Source: DATKEJ01 sp963768715 (lineage in GTDB: Bacteria > Bacteroidota > Rhodothermia > Rhodothermales > DATKEJ01). From it: a DNA stretch of 64,000 bases. A program made the translations under genes and the position numbers. Numbering within the stretch: position 1 is the first letter of the stretch; each line of letters begins with the position of its first letter. Location of the stretch: positions 124,001-188,000 of the forward strand of contig CAVYJC010000010.1 of the NCBI GenBank assembly GCA_963768715.1. The letters are read 5' to 3'. The notes below the pieces were generated by a model. That model did not search any database. It saw nothing but the letters and a program-made list of their open reading frames with translations, and was not told where the DNA came from. Shown here piece after piece: positions 51,416 through 59,505 of this stretch.

Positions 51416-52291
51416 TTACCACTTCTTCCTGCCTCTGAGGTACACCCGAAATCCGATCGATAGCGCATTCATGACCAGTACGATCATGATCAGCAGGAGT
51501 GCTACGCCGTACGGGAGGGCGTCGGGCACATTCGGAACCTGCGTCGAAACGACGAACAGGTGCAACGAAAGAGCCATCGTCTGATCGAATACCGACTCGG
51601 GAAGGAACGGGAGAAAGAATGCAGCCCCGGTGAACATGATGGGTGCTGTCTCCCCCGCCGTTCGGGAGACCTCCAGAATGATACCTGTAAGGATGCCTGA
51701 AATGGCGTTCGGAAGGACGATTCGCCGAATGGTCTGCCAGCGCGTGGCGCCCATGCTCCAGCATGCCTCGCGAAAGGCCATCGGGACAGCCTGAAGTGAT
51801 TCGCGCGTCGAGACGATCACTACGGGCAAAGTCATGATCGCGAGCGTCAAGCTGGCTGCGAGAATGCTGGTGCCGATCCCGAAGAACAGGACGAACGCGC
51901 CGACGCCGAAAAGGGCGTATACGATGGATGGAACGCCGGCCAGGTTGATAATCGCCAGATTGATCATCCGCGTCAACATATTGTCGGGCGCGTACTCACT
52001 GAGATAGACGGCGGCGGCGACTCCGAGGGGTACCGAAAAGAGCAACGCCGTGGCTACCAGGAGGATCGTTCCCAGCAGAGCCGGGAAGATGCCGCCTGCG
52101 GTCATCCCCTGCGTCGGAAACGTGAACAGGAATTCTGTCGAAATCATCGGGCCGCCCCTGATGACGAGGAGGCTGAGGATGATGAGTACCGGAAGGATCA
52201 GCAGCACCGTCATCACCCCGAAAAGCAGACGGAACTGCTGCTGAATACGGCGGTCGCGGTCGTTTCTTTTGGTGGCGGCAAACAAGCTCAT
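51416..52291 (-). CDS. pstA: Phosphate ABC transporter permease PstA
   Basis: Inner-membrane permease of the Pst system, 291 residues from ATG 52291; the longer frame upstream lies inside pstC and is not real. Six hydrophobic segments are visible. The cytoplasmic EAA-like loop is ACWSMGATRWQTIRRIVLPNAISGILTGI, and SRTAGETAPIMFTG is a conserved PstA stretch. The start overlaps the pstC stop by four bases (52288-52291), indicating coupling. It pairs with PstC and the two ATPases encoded downstream. Confidence 0.94.
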   Translation of the reverse strand: MSLFAATKRNDRDRRIQQQFRLLFGVMTVLLILPVLIILSLLVIRGGPMISTEFLFTFPTQGMTAGGIFPALLGTILLVATALLFSVPLGVAAAVYLSEYAPDNMLTRMINLAIINLAGVPSIVYALFGVGAFVLFFGIGTSILAASLTLAIMTLPVVIVSTRESLQAVPMAFREACWSMGATRWQTIRRIVLPNAISGILTGIILEVSRTAGETAPIMFTGAAFFLPFLPESVFDQTMALSLHLFVVSTQVPNVPDALPYGVALLLIMIVLVMNALSIGFRVYLRGRKKW

Positions 52292-53220
52292 CGGTGCCTC
52301 CGGTTGCCTCTCCTGACAACGATGTCCGCCGTCAGGTTGATCACGAAAGTCACGAGAAAGAGGAGGATACCGAGTGTGAACAGCGCCCCGTAATGTGGCG
52401 AACCGACGGCTGTCTCCCCTAATTCCGCGGCGATCGTCGCCGTGAGAGCGCGAACGGAATCGAATATGCTGGTTGGCATCTGGATCGCGTGGCCACTTGC
52501 CATGAGTACGGCCATCGTCTCGCCGAAGCCGCGACCGATCCCAAGGAGAACGGCCGAGACCAATCCGTTTCGGCCTGCCGGAATGACGACCTTTCGAATT
52601 ACTTGCCACTTCGTCGCACCCATCGCTTCGGCTGCCTGACGAAAGTCGTCAGGGACAGCCTTGAGCGCATCCTCCGCAATCGTGGTCATTATCGGCGCTG
52701 CCATCAGGCCGAGGATAATCCCCGCGTTGAGCACGTTGAGTCCGATCGGCACGTCGAACAGCTTGATGATCAGCGAATTCATGACGCTCAGACCGATAAA
52801 TCCCCAGACAACCGAAGGGATCGCCGCGAGCAGTTCCACCAGTACTTTGAGTGTCTCTCGCGTTTTGCCCGATGCGAATTCACCGATGTAGATCGCCGCA
52901 CCGAGGGAAAATGGTATCGCTACCACCATGGCCATGCCGGTCACGCTGGCAGTTCCTGCAATGAGCGCGAGCGCACCGTAGGTTGGATGGCGTTCCGAAG
53001 TAGGCACCCATCGCGGCGACGTGAAGAACTCTGCGAACTTGAAATCGCCCGTGATGAAAGAGAGGCCTTCCTTCGTGATGAATACAAAGATGCCGATGAT
53101 GAAGATCACGGCGGACACGCCCCCGATAAAGAAGGCGATCTGGGCGAACTTGTCGATGTACCAGCTCGCTCCTCTGGCGTCCAAGCCACCCTCGTAAGAT
53201 CCGTCTCTACTTGAAGCCAC
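52288..53220 (-). CDS. pstC: Phosphate ABC transporter permease PstC
   Basis: Second permease of the Pst system, 310 residues. Transmembrane segments begin near FAQIAFFIGGVSAVIFIIGIF. GALALIAGTASVTGMAMVVAIPFSLGAAIYI, ELLAAIPSVVWGFIGL and the loop AAEAMGATKWQVIRKVVIPAGRNGL with GIGRGFGETMAVLM are PstC hallmarks. It starts 3 bp after the PhoU-fusion gene and overlaps pstA by four bases. The N-terminal cytoplasmic tail is short. Confidence 0.94.
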   Translation of the reverse strand: MASSRDGSYEGGLDARGASWYIDKFAQIAFFIGGVSAVIFIIGIFVFITKEGLSFITGDFKFAEFFTSPRWVPTSERHPTYGALALIAGTASVTGMAMVVAIPFSLGAAIYIGEFASGKTRETLKVLVELLAAIPSVVWGFIGLSVMNSLIIKLFDVPIGLNVLNAGIILGLMAAPIMTTIAEDALKAVPDDFRQAAEAMGATKWQVIRKVVIPAGRNGLVSAVLLGIGRGFGETMAVLMASGHAIQMPTSIFDSVRALTATIAAELGETAVGSPHYGALFTLGILLFLVTFVINLTADIVVRRGNRRHR

Positions 53221-53223
53221 GGT

Positions 53224-54306
53224 CTAAGAGAAGTCCTCCCCACGCAATGTTGTCATGAGCGAAGCGATATAGCCCGAAAGGATGCGGTAGAGGTCCTCCA
53301 GAGACTGCTCGTCATCAGGCGACGCCTTGGGCAGGTCCCACCATGTGACGATCACTGTGTTGAACGGCGCGGGATCGATCACTGCGGCGCTGTCGGGTTC
53401 GAGACAGACGATAACCTTGTAGTCGGACCAGGATTCCAGGTCTTTCGCTGCTGTCGGGCGCAGGTCGGAGGTTTCGTGGCCCAGCCTTTCCAGGAGATCC
53501 TTGCAAGCCTTGCTGATCGTCTGCGCCGGTTCGATTCCCGCCGTGGAATAGACGCCGTGATCGGGATAAGCCTTCTTCGCAATTGCGAGCGCGGTGGGTC
53601 CGAGGAGGTCGTTTGATCGATCCAGAAACAGGACGGGCACAGGCTTGCGCTTTTTCGTCTCTCCGTCGACGACGAAAATGGCGTACTCGCAGACGTTCTT
53701 CGCCTGATCGCTGACCCGCTCGAGCATGCTGAGGATAACGAGCGTTCCGAGCAGGTCGTCCAACGGCCGCTCTGATTCTGCCCCGGTTCTGACGAGCTGC
53801 CCGAACGCGACATCGAAGGATTCATCGATTTGTGCCTCGAGAATCATCGTTCCCCGGGCCAGATCCGCATTTTCCTCGACAAACGCTTTCACCGACTGCT
53901 CGAACATCTCGATCGATTCGTGACCTATCAGGCGAATTTCCGACGCCAGCGGATCGATGATGGGGGCCTTCAGGCGCGTCGCCTCACGACAAATCGTCGC
54001 GGCATAGTCTCCGACGCGTTCGAGTACGACATTGGCTCTAAGGACCGACGAGATCAAGCGAAGATGACCAGCGGCGGGTAGATGCCTTGCTACGAAGTGG
54101 TGGCAGGCTCGATCGCATGCCTCCACCGCGCGATTTATTGGATTGTCTTCGAGGATCGTCCGATATGCGAGCCGGCTGTCGTGGTGCTCAAGCGCCCGTA
54201 GCGACTGCTTGAGGGCAGTCGCTACGAGAACGCCGATTTTCTGGACGCGATCCTTGATGTCTTTGAGGTCCTGCTCGAGGCGAACCTCATAGTGATGCTC
54301 AGTCAT
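53224..54306 (-). CDS. PhoU fused to a catalytically dead ArsC/LMW-phosphatase-like domain
   Basis: A 360-residue fusion. Residues 1-215 are a PhoU protein with two three-helix repeats (RANVVLERVGDYAATICREATR and LSMLERVSDQAKNVCEYAIFVVDG carry the metal-binding E/D patterns). Residues 220-345 have the fold pattern of low-molecular-weight tyrosine phosphatases/ArsC: VPVLFLDRSNDLLGPTALAI, YSTAGIEPAQTISKACKDLLERLGHETSDLRP, DYKVIVCLEPDSA, TWWDLPKASP. The P-loop CX5R is absent: Cys is Asp229 and Arg is Leu235. The domain could bind phosphate or a phospho-ligand without catalysis. It lies between pstS and pstC, 3 bp from pstC. Confidence 0.85.
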   Translation of the reverse strand: MTEHHYEVRLEQDLKDIKDRVQKIGVLVATALKQSLRALEHHDSRLAYRTILEDNPINRAVEACDRACHHFVARHLPAAGHLRLISSVLRANVVLERVGDYAATICREATRLKAPIIDPLASEIRLIGHESIEMFEQSVKAFVEENADLARGTMILEAQIDESFDVAFGQLVRTGAESERPLDDLLGTLVILSMLERVSDQAKNVCEYAIFVVDGETKKRKPVPVLFLDRSNDLLGPTALAIAKKAYPDHGVYSTAGIEPAQTISKACKDLLERLGHETSDLRPTAAKDLESWSDYKVIVCLEPDSAAVIDPAPFNTVIVTWWDLPKASPDDEQSLEDLYRILSGYIASLMTTLRGEDFS

Positions 54307-54331
54307 CAGGGCACGTTTTGGAGGAGGTCAT

Positions 54332-55213
54332 TTAGGGACAGGTCACAGGGTGCGCCGGCGCATATCCCTTGTTGAGGATGATGCACTGGCCGGTGTCGCT
54401 CAGGATCCAGTCCAGGTACTCTTTGACCGCGCCTTCGGGTTGGTGTGCCGTGTACATGAACAGTGGGCGCGCAATCGGATAGCTCCGGTCGACGGCCGTC
54501 TCGATCGAGGGCGCAACCGGCTCTTCCCCTGCCGCCGTCTCAACCGGAACGAGTTTGACTTCGTCGGTAGCGTAGGCCAATCCGGAGTAGCCGATGGCGC
54601 ACGGCGTATTCTGAACGAGGTCTACGACGTCCTTTGAGCCCTGCATATCGCGCGAACCCAGTTTGTAGTCACCTTCTCCGAGAATCGTCTCGCGGAAATA
54701 GGCATAGGTGCCGGAGTTGTTCTGACGGCTGACGCGGATGATTTCCTGATCTTTACATCCCGGTACCTCAAATCCCAGATCGGTCCATTTCGTGATTGTG
54801 CCATTCTCCCCGTAGATCCCGGCAAGCTGATCGAATGTGAACGACTCGACCGGGTTGTTCTTGTTGACGTAAACGGCGAGGGCGTCGTAGCCGACGACGA
54901 ACTCGACCGGCTGCTGGCCATTGGCACGTGCCTGGTCGATTTCCGAGTCTTTCATAGAGCGACTCGCGTTGGCGATATCTACAGTCCCGTTGATAAGGGC
55001 CGCGATTCCGGTTCCCGAGCCCCCGCCGGTGACGGCCACCGCGACGTTGGGATCGACGTTGCGATAGGCCTCCGCCCACGCCTGGGCTACGTTCACAAGC
55101 GTATCGGAACCCTTGTTTTGGATGACGCTGCGCTGGGAGCCGCCGCCACCGCCGCATCCGGCGACGATCAGGAAGGCTGCCGCGAACCGCGCGGTATACT
55201 TAAGGTGTTTCAT
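54332..55213 (-). CDS. pstS: Phosphate-binding lipoprotein PstS
   Basis: Periplasmic phosphate-binding protein of the Pst importer, 293 residues. The leader MKHLKYTARFAAAFLIVAGC ends in a lipobox, followed by a glycine-rich linker, so it is tethered to the membrane. The binding core GSDTLVNVAQAWAEAYRN, VTGGGSGTGIAALINGTVDIANASR and VSRQNNSGTYAYFRE supply the residues that hold phosphate in the family. It starts 11 bp after the phoU stop, and an 11-bp repeat array lies right in front of it. The order phoU-pstS-phoU fusion-pstCABB differs from the usual pstSCAB-phoU. Confidence 0.94.
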   Translation of the reverse strand: MKHLKYTARFAAAFLIVAGCGGGGGSQRSVIQNKGSDTLVNVAQAWAEAYRNVDPNVAVAVTGGGSGTGIAALINGTVDIANASRSMKDSEIDQARANGQQPVEFVVGYDALAVYVNKNNPVESFTFDQLAGIYGENGTITKWTDLGFEVPGCKDQEIIRVSRQNNSGTYAYFRETILGEGDYKLGSRDMQGSKDVVDLVQNTPCAIGYSGLAYATDEVKLVPVETAAGEEPVAPSIETAVDRSYPIARPLFMYTAHQPEGAVKEYLDWILSDTGQCIILNKGYAPAHPVTCP

Positions 55214-55223
55214 TGTGGAAGTA

Positions 55224-55256
55224 GTTATTGGTTTGTTACGATGTCGTTACGATGTC
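55224..55256. promoter_or_regulatory. Three 11-bp repeats resembling a Pho box, before pstS
   Basis: GTTA occurs at 55224, 55235 and 55246, exactly 11 bp apart; two of the units are identical (GTTACGATGTC). On the transcribed strand each reads TAAC. It overlaps the last codons of phoU and ends 11 bp before the pstS start. The spacing matches one DNA turn as in PhoB/PhoP operators. The position is very close to the pstS start codon, which is awkward for classical activation. Confidence 0.45.
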
Positions 55257-55932
55257 GCCCGCCATGCCGGACATCAATCCCCTCGAGCCAGAAAAGCACC
55301 GATTCGGCGATGTTGACACAGTGATCGGCAATCCGCTCGAGTGATTTGCTGAGCGCAAAAATCCGCGCTCCAAGGGTGAAGGCACGATCGGTGCGTTCCT
55401 GTCGCTCCATCAAGAGATCGAGGGTCCGACGATGGAGGCGGTTGACTGCGGACTCATTTGATATCAGCTCCCACGCCCGCTTCCGGTCGCCTCGTGTAAA
55501 GGCGTCCTGAGCACTGTAGAGCATCCCTCGCACGGCGTCAACCATCCGATCGAAATGATCTCCCGGCAAGTGGGAGATCAAGCGTGGCTGCTCCGCACCC
55601 GCCCTCGCCAGATTCCTGCAGTGATCTCCCATCCGCTCGAGATCGGTGTTGATCTTGATCGCCGTCATCACGAAACGGATCGTCTCGCGGTCCGTCGGTC
55701 GCGTCGCGATCACGGCCTCGCACATGCCGTCGATTTCCATTTCGAGATCGTCGATGAAGTCGTCCCGGCGACCAACACGCTCGGCGACCTTCTCGTCACT
55801 CGACAAGACAGCGTTCAACGATTCTGCAAGCTGCTCGTCGACGGCATTGAACATGACATAGAGACGCTCACGAATAGCCGACGTGGCCGATCTTTCGTCT
55901 CTCAGCGGCGAGGCTTGCGTCATTTCCATCAT
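55225..55932 (-). CDS. phoU: Phosphate signalling protein PhoU
   Basis: Negative regulator linking Pst activity to the PhoR/PhoB system, 235 residues. Two PhoU repeats are visible: IKINTDLERMGDHCRNLARAG and SKSLERIADHCVNIAESVLFW, each with the ExxxD-H metal-binding pattern. ATG 55932 (MMEMTQAS) is preferred to a TTG at 55938; either way the start lies at or overlaps the porin stop codon, implying coupling. It is the ordinary PhoU of the island, distinct from the phosphatase-like fusion. Confidence 0.93.
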   Translation of the reverse strand: MMEMTQASPLRDERSATSAIRERLYVMFNAVDEQLAESLNAVLSSDEKVAERVGRRDDFIDDLEMEIDGMCEAVIATRPTDRETIRFVMTAIKINTDLERMGDHCRNLARAGAEQPRLISHLPGDHFDRMVDAVRGMLYSAQDAFTRGDRKRAWELISNESAVNRLHRRTLDLLMERQERTDRAFTLGARIFALSKSLERIADHCVNIAESVLFWLEGIDVRHGGRHRNDIVTNQ

Positions 55933-55934
55933 GA

Positions 55935-56900
55935 TCAAAAGTCAGCGTGGAGTGTCACCCGTCCGGATATGTCGGGATCGCTGTGATCGCTGGCGTCTAC
56001 CAGATAGAGATTCGGGATCAGATGGACTTTTGGGTTTGGACTGAATGCGACACCGCCGATGATGAATGTCTCGGTCGTCGAAACACGGCCGGTGTCGATC
56101 CCGGTGTAGTCGCCGCGGCCGATGATCTCGACCTTCTCGCCAACGGGCTTTACGATCCAAACCGAGACGCCCCTTTTGTCCATGGACGGCCCTGTGTCGA
56201 AATCAATCGTCTGGTAGTATCCTTCGGCTCCAACTCGGAACTGCTCGGCGCTGTAACCCACAAATGCATTTGTGTTGATGGCATTCCGATTGTCACCGGC
56301 GGCAAAATCGCCGCCAACGGAGGCGGCAACGTTGTCAGACTGCCAGGCCACCTGCCCGTACACTCGCTTGTACTTGTCATCCTCACCGCGAATGCTGTTG
56401 TTGTTGCCGAGCATGACGCCGTAGGTGAGGTCGCCGTCGGACGTCAGCTTGCCGGTGGCTGCGATGCCCATATCACGCGACGACGCAATCTTTTGACGAT
56501 CCATAATCGTCTTTTCGAGGCTGCGGTAACCCCAGATCTTCTCAGAGAGAGTGAAGACAGGCGGACTCTGAACCCCAAAAACAAGATCCTGGCCCTGTCC
56601 AATCGCCCCTTTCCATTTCAGGTACAAGTCCTTCACGTAGGGAGAGGTGGTGGACGTCCCGCTCACGGACTCCAGGCGCGCACGCCCGCTGAACTCTTCC
56701 GACAACGTATAGTCGGCCGTCAAATACAACCTCCGGTAGTCGAAGCCGTTCTCGCCTTCGGCTTCCTGATCGGTGGAAGAAAGAAGGTATTCATAGTCCA
56801 TGTAGAACAGCCCGCTCCAGCGGACGGCATTCTGAGCGGCGGCAGGAAGCGTGACTGCGCCCAAGACCGTCATCACAAACAAAGGCTTGAGATATTTCAT
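55935..56900 (-). CDS. Outer-membrane porin, OprP/OprO-like phosphate-selective type
   Basis: A 321-residue outer-membrane protein with signal peptide MKYLKPLFVMTVLGAVTLPAAAQ. Alternating beta strands run throughout (FYMDYEYLLSS, RRLYLTADYTLSEEFSGRARLES, LYLKWKGAIGQGQDLVFGVQ, EIIGRGDYTGID) and the chain ends RVTLHADF, with the terminal Phe of barrel proteins. It resembles phosphate-selective porins of the OprO/OprP group. As the first gene of the porin-phoU-pstS run, with a Pho-box-like array upstream, phosphate uptake across the outer membrane is the best inference; ion selectivity cannot be read directly. Confidence 0.82.
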   Translation of the reverse strand: MKYLKPLFVMTVLGAVTLPAAAQNAVRWSGLFYMDYEYLLSSTDQEAEGENGFDYRRLYLTADYTLSEEFSGRARLESVSGTSTTSPYVKDLYLKWKGAIGQGQDLVFGVQSPPVFTLSEKIWGYRSLEKTIMDRQKIASSRDMGIAATGKLTSDGDLTYGVMLGNNNSIRGEDDKYKRVYGQVAWQSDNVAASVGGDFAAGDNRNAINTNAFVGYSAEQFRVGAEGYYQTIDFDTGPSMDKRGVSVWIVKPVGEKVEIIGRGDYTGIDTGRVSTTETFIIGGVAFSPNPKVHLIPNLYLVDASDHSDPDISGRVTLHADF

Positions 56901-57005
56901 TCACCTTGAGATTGATGATTTCCATGACTCCGGAGGACTATTTCAGACTGGTGAGAAACTGTCCCAACCGATGTCACCAAGATGCGGCTCGCCTATGACC
57001 GAAGC

Positions 57006-57049
57006 GTTATGCTTCAGTTATCGCATTGTTAACAAATCGTTACCGGGGG
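57006..57049. promoter_or_regulatory. Four 11-bp repeats, candidate Pho box upstream of the porin-phoU-pst operon
   Basis: GTTA occurs at 57006, 57017, 57028 and 57039, all exactly 11 bp apart, followed by T, T, A and C and then G or C. On the transcribed (minus) strand the four units read CATAAC, GATAAC, GTTAAC and GGTAAC. Eleven-bp phased direct repeats are the form of PhoB (E. coli) and PhoP (B. subtilis, TTAACA) operators. The array ends about 105 bp before the porin ATG and sits just downstream of the PhoU-like gene. No regulator gene is in the window. Confidence 0.7.
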
Positions 57050-57057
57050 GGGTCGAA

Positions 57058-57732
57058 TCAGGCTGAAGGGGATGACCCGACTTCGTCGACGGGCCCCCTG
57101 ATCCGTTCGTATGGCAGGACGACCGATGAGGCGATATTGGAGAGATGGGAGCTGACGCGTCCCATCATAAGCGCCGCGCTGCTTAGCACTACGGCTGCAT
57201 TGACGCTGAGGTCGTCGGCTGACGCAACGTCCTCGATAAATACGCGCAGGTCGCTCTTGACTGCCGTGCTGTCGACCATGACTTCGCGCGCGCTCTTTAC
57301 GTCGCCGTCGACGAAGCCCTTGTAGGTCTTATCGAACATCTTCGTGATTTGCTCTCCGGCAGAACGGAGCGTTGACAGACGCGGCCCAAGCAGGGGCTTT
57401 TCAGTCAGCTGGGCAAGCGCACCGATGTGCTTGACCCAGTCACCGATTCGCTCGCCGTCCTGCACCGTGCTGACCAGTGCCAGGCTGAGGACGAGGTCTT
57501 CGTGCGGCTGTTTTTCGATGTGCTTGAAGACCGCTTTGCGAATGCTTCGTTCGCGGGCATTGATGCCGTCGTCCATCTCCTGGAGCGACACCTCAAGCGG
57601 AACGCTGAACAGAAGGTGTGAAACGGCCGCCGACCACATTGATCGGGCGATATCGATCACTTCGCCCATCTGCTGACTCGCCTTGCGAATGGGCGCAGGC
57701 GTATCGTCCCGAAAAAGGTCGAAAAGTCCCAA
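57058..57732 (-). CDS. PhoU-superfamily helical protein
   Basis: A 224-residue helical cytoplasmic protein resembling the stand-alone PhoU/DUF47 group. EVSLQEMDDGINARERSIRKAVFKHI and ALVSTVQDGERIGDWVKHIGALAQL have the acidic, evenly spaced residues of PhoU repeats, and LSSAALMMGRVSSHLSNIASSVVLPYERI is the second repeat. It is the fourth PhoU-like protein of the island. Its start is 6 bp after the rho stop, so it can be read from rho, and it lies before the Pho-box-like array. Its own ligand is unknown. Confidence 0.78.
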   Translation of the reverse strand: MGLFDLFRDDTPAPIRKASQQMGEVIDIARSMWSAAVSHLLFSVPLEVSLQEMDDGINARERSIRKAVFKHIEKQPHEDLVLSLALVSTVQDGERIGDWVKHIGALAQLTEKPLLGPRLSTLRSAGEQITKMFDKTYKGFVDGDVKSAREVMVDSTAVKSDLRVFIEDVASADDLSVNAAVVLSSAALMMGRVSSHLSNIASSVVLPYERIRGPVDEVGSSPSA

Positions 57733-57738
57733 TCCAGA

Positions 57739-59505
57739 CTACGAGTTCATTACAACGAGGAACTCCTCGTTGTTGCGCGTACTCCGCATCTTGTCGATTT
57801 GGAATTGCATGGCTTCCAGGGGACTCATATCGGCCAGGATGCCCCGGAGGATCCAAATGCGCTTGAGCAGCGCCTCGTTGATAAGGAACTCTTCGCGGCG
57901 GGTGCCCGACTTCAGGATATTGATCGACGGGAAGACGCGGCGATCCGACAACTCGCGATCGAGCACGAGTTCCATATTGCCCGTGCCTTTGAACTCTTCG
58001 AAGATGACCTCGTCCATTCGGCTCCCGGTGTCAACGAGGGCCGTCCCGATGATTGTCAGCGATCCGCCTTCCTCCACATTCCGAGCGGCGCCGAAGAATC
58101 TCTTCGGACCACGAAGCGCCGTGGCTTCGAGGCCCCCAGACAGCGTCTTGCCCGTATTCGGAGCAACGGAGTTGTGAGCGCGCGCGAGTCGAGTAATGGA
58201 GTCGAGCAGAATGACCACGTCCTGCCCAGCCTCGACGAGTCGCTTGGCCTTCTCGAGGACGATGTTCGAGACGTCGACGTGTCGCTGCGGATCCTGGTCG
58301 AACGTGGATGCGATCACTTCACCCTGGATGTTGCGCTCCATGTCGGTCACCTCTTCAGGTCGCTCGTCTACGAGCAACACAATGAGGTAGGTTTCCGGAT
58401 GGTTTTTCGTGATGGCGTTGGCAATCTTCTGAAGCAGGATGGTCTTGCCGGTCTTCGGCTGCGCGACAATGAGCCCGCGCTGGCCCTTGCCAATCGGCGA
58501 AAACATGTCCATCACCCGCATACTGACCTCGTCTGCCGTCGTCTCCAATCGAAGTTGCTCGTCCGGATAGAGCGGAGTCAGATAGTCGAAGTTGGTCCGT
58601 TCCTCCATGTCTCCGGACGGCCGGCCGTTGATCGTCGTCAGGCGGATGAGGGCGAAAAAGCGCTCGCCTTCTTTGGGCGGCCGGACTTCTCCATTGATCG
58701 TATCTCCGAGGCGAAGGCTGAATCGCTTGATCTGCGAAGGAGACACGTAAATGTCGTCGGGGCTGGGTAAGTAATTGTAGTCGGGCGAGCGGAGGAATCC
58801 GTATCCATCCGGCAGAATCTCGAGCACGCCCACTTTGGAAATGATCCCATCGAGATCCGTCTTGTTGGGATCGTAGTCCGTCATGTAGGATGGGCGATCC
58901 GCGGGTACCGGCCGGCGCTGACGCTCGGGACGACCCCGTCGCTGCCCTCCGCCGCCACCTTCGCGACGCGGTCCTTTCCCCTTCTGGTTCCGGCCACGGC
59001 GATTGCCGCGTCCCCCTCGGCGATCATCACGACCATTGCGGTCTGAGCCGCGGTCAGCCCCCCGGTCGGAACCTCGATCGGACCCACGGTCGGATCCACG
59101 GTCGGAACCTCGATCAGCTCCCCGGTCCGAATTCGACGATCCGCTATCATCCCGATCCGACGAGGAATCACGATCTCGCGTGTCCTTTGAATCTTGCGGG
59201 TTCGAATCGTTGTCGTGCGACCTTTCGTCTTTGCGTTCTTTCGTTTCAGCTTCGCGATGATTGCCTTTACGATCAGAGTCCTGGTCTTGCACGGTTTCAG
59301 CCTCTTTCGGTTTGCTGGAATTCCGGCGGCCGGACGGCATACTCTCAGAGGCCGCGACAGCGTCGATGATTTTGTATACGAGGTCCTGCTTTCGCAGGCC
59401 AGTGACACCGGCAATACCTAACTGTTTTGCGATGTCCTGCAACTCCGTGACTTTGGCTTCACGGAGGCTAGAAATGTTGATCAAGTCCAGGTCAATCCTT
59501 GGCAT
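57739..59505 (-). CDS. rho: Transcription termination factor Rho with long disordered insert
   Basis: Hexameric RNA helicase that ends transcription, 588 residues versus about 420 in E. coli. Residues 1-52 are the Rho N-terminal helix bundle (LREAKVTELQDIAKQLGIAG). Residues 55-200 are low-complexity and highly charged, rich in D, R, S, G and Q, including seven GSDR/GADR units. Then come the RNA-binding domain (GVLEILPDGYGFLRSPDYNYL) and the ATPase with P-loop AQPKTGKTILLQ and LLVDERPEEVTDM. Disordered Rho inserts are known in Bacteroidota and promote condensate formation in one gut species. A PhoU-like gene follows by 6 bp. Confidence 0.96.
   Translation of the reverse strand: MPRIDLDLINISSLREAKVTELQDIAKQLGIAGVTGLRKQDLVYKIIDAVAASESMPSGRRNSSKPKEAETVQDQDSDRKGNHREAETKERKDERSHDNDSNPQDSKDTRDRDSSSDRDDSGSSNSDRGADRGSDRGSDRGSDRGSDRGADRGSDRNGRDDRRGGRGNRRGRNQKGKGPRREGGGGGQRRGRPERQRRPVPADRPSYMTDYDPNKTDLDGIISKVGVLEILPDGYGFLRSPDYNYLPSPDDIYVSPSQIKRFSLRLGDTINGEVRPPKEGERFFALIRLTTINGRPSGDMEERTNFDYLTPLYPDEQLRLETTADEVSMRVMDMFSPIGKGQRGLIVAQPKTGKTILLQKIANAITKNHPETYLIVLLVDERPEEVTDMERNIQGEVIASTFDQDPQRHVDVSNIVLEKAKRLVEAGQDVVILLDSITRLARAHNSVAPNTGKTLSGGLEATALRGPKRFFGAARNVEEGGSLTIIGTALVDTGSRMDEVIFEEFKGTGNMELVLDRELSDRRVFPSINILKSGTRREEFLINEALLKRIWILRGILADMSPLEAMQFQIDKMRSTRNNEEFLVVMNS
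59038..59121 (-). repeat. 12-bp tandem repeat coding GSDR/GADR units in rho
   Basis: Seven consecutive 12-base units encode GADR, four GSDR, GADR and GSDR at about residues 129-156 of Rho. The units differ mainly at third positions, so the repeat is partly degenerate at DNA level. Such minisatellites change copy number easily, which would vary the length of the disordered region. Confidence 0.85.
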
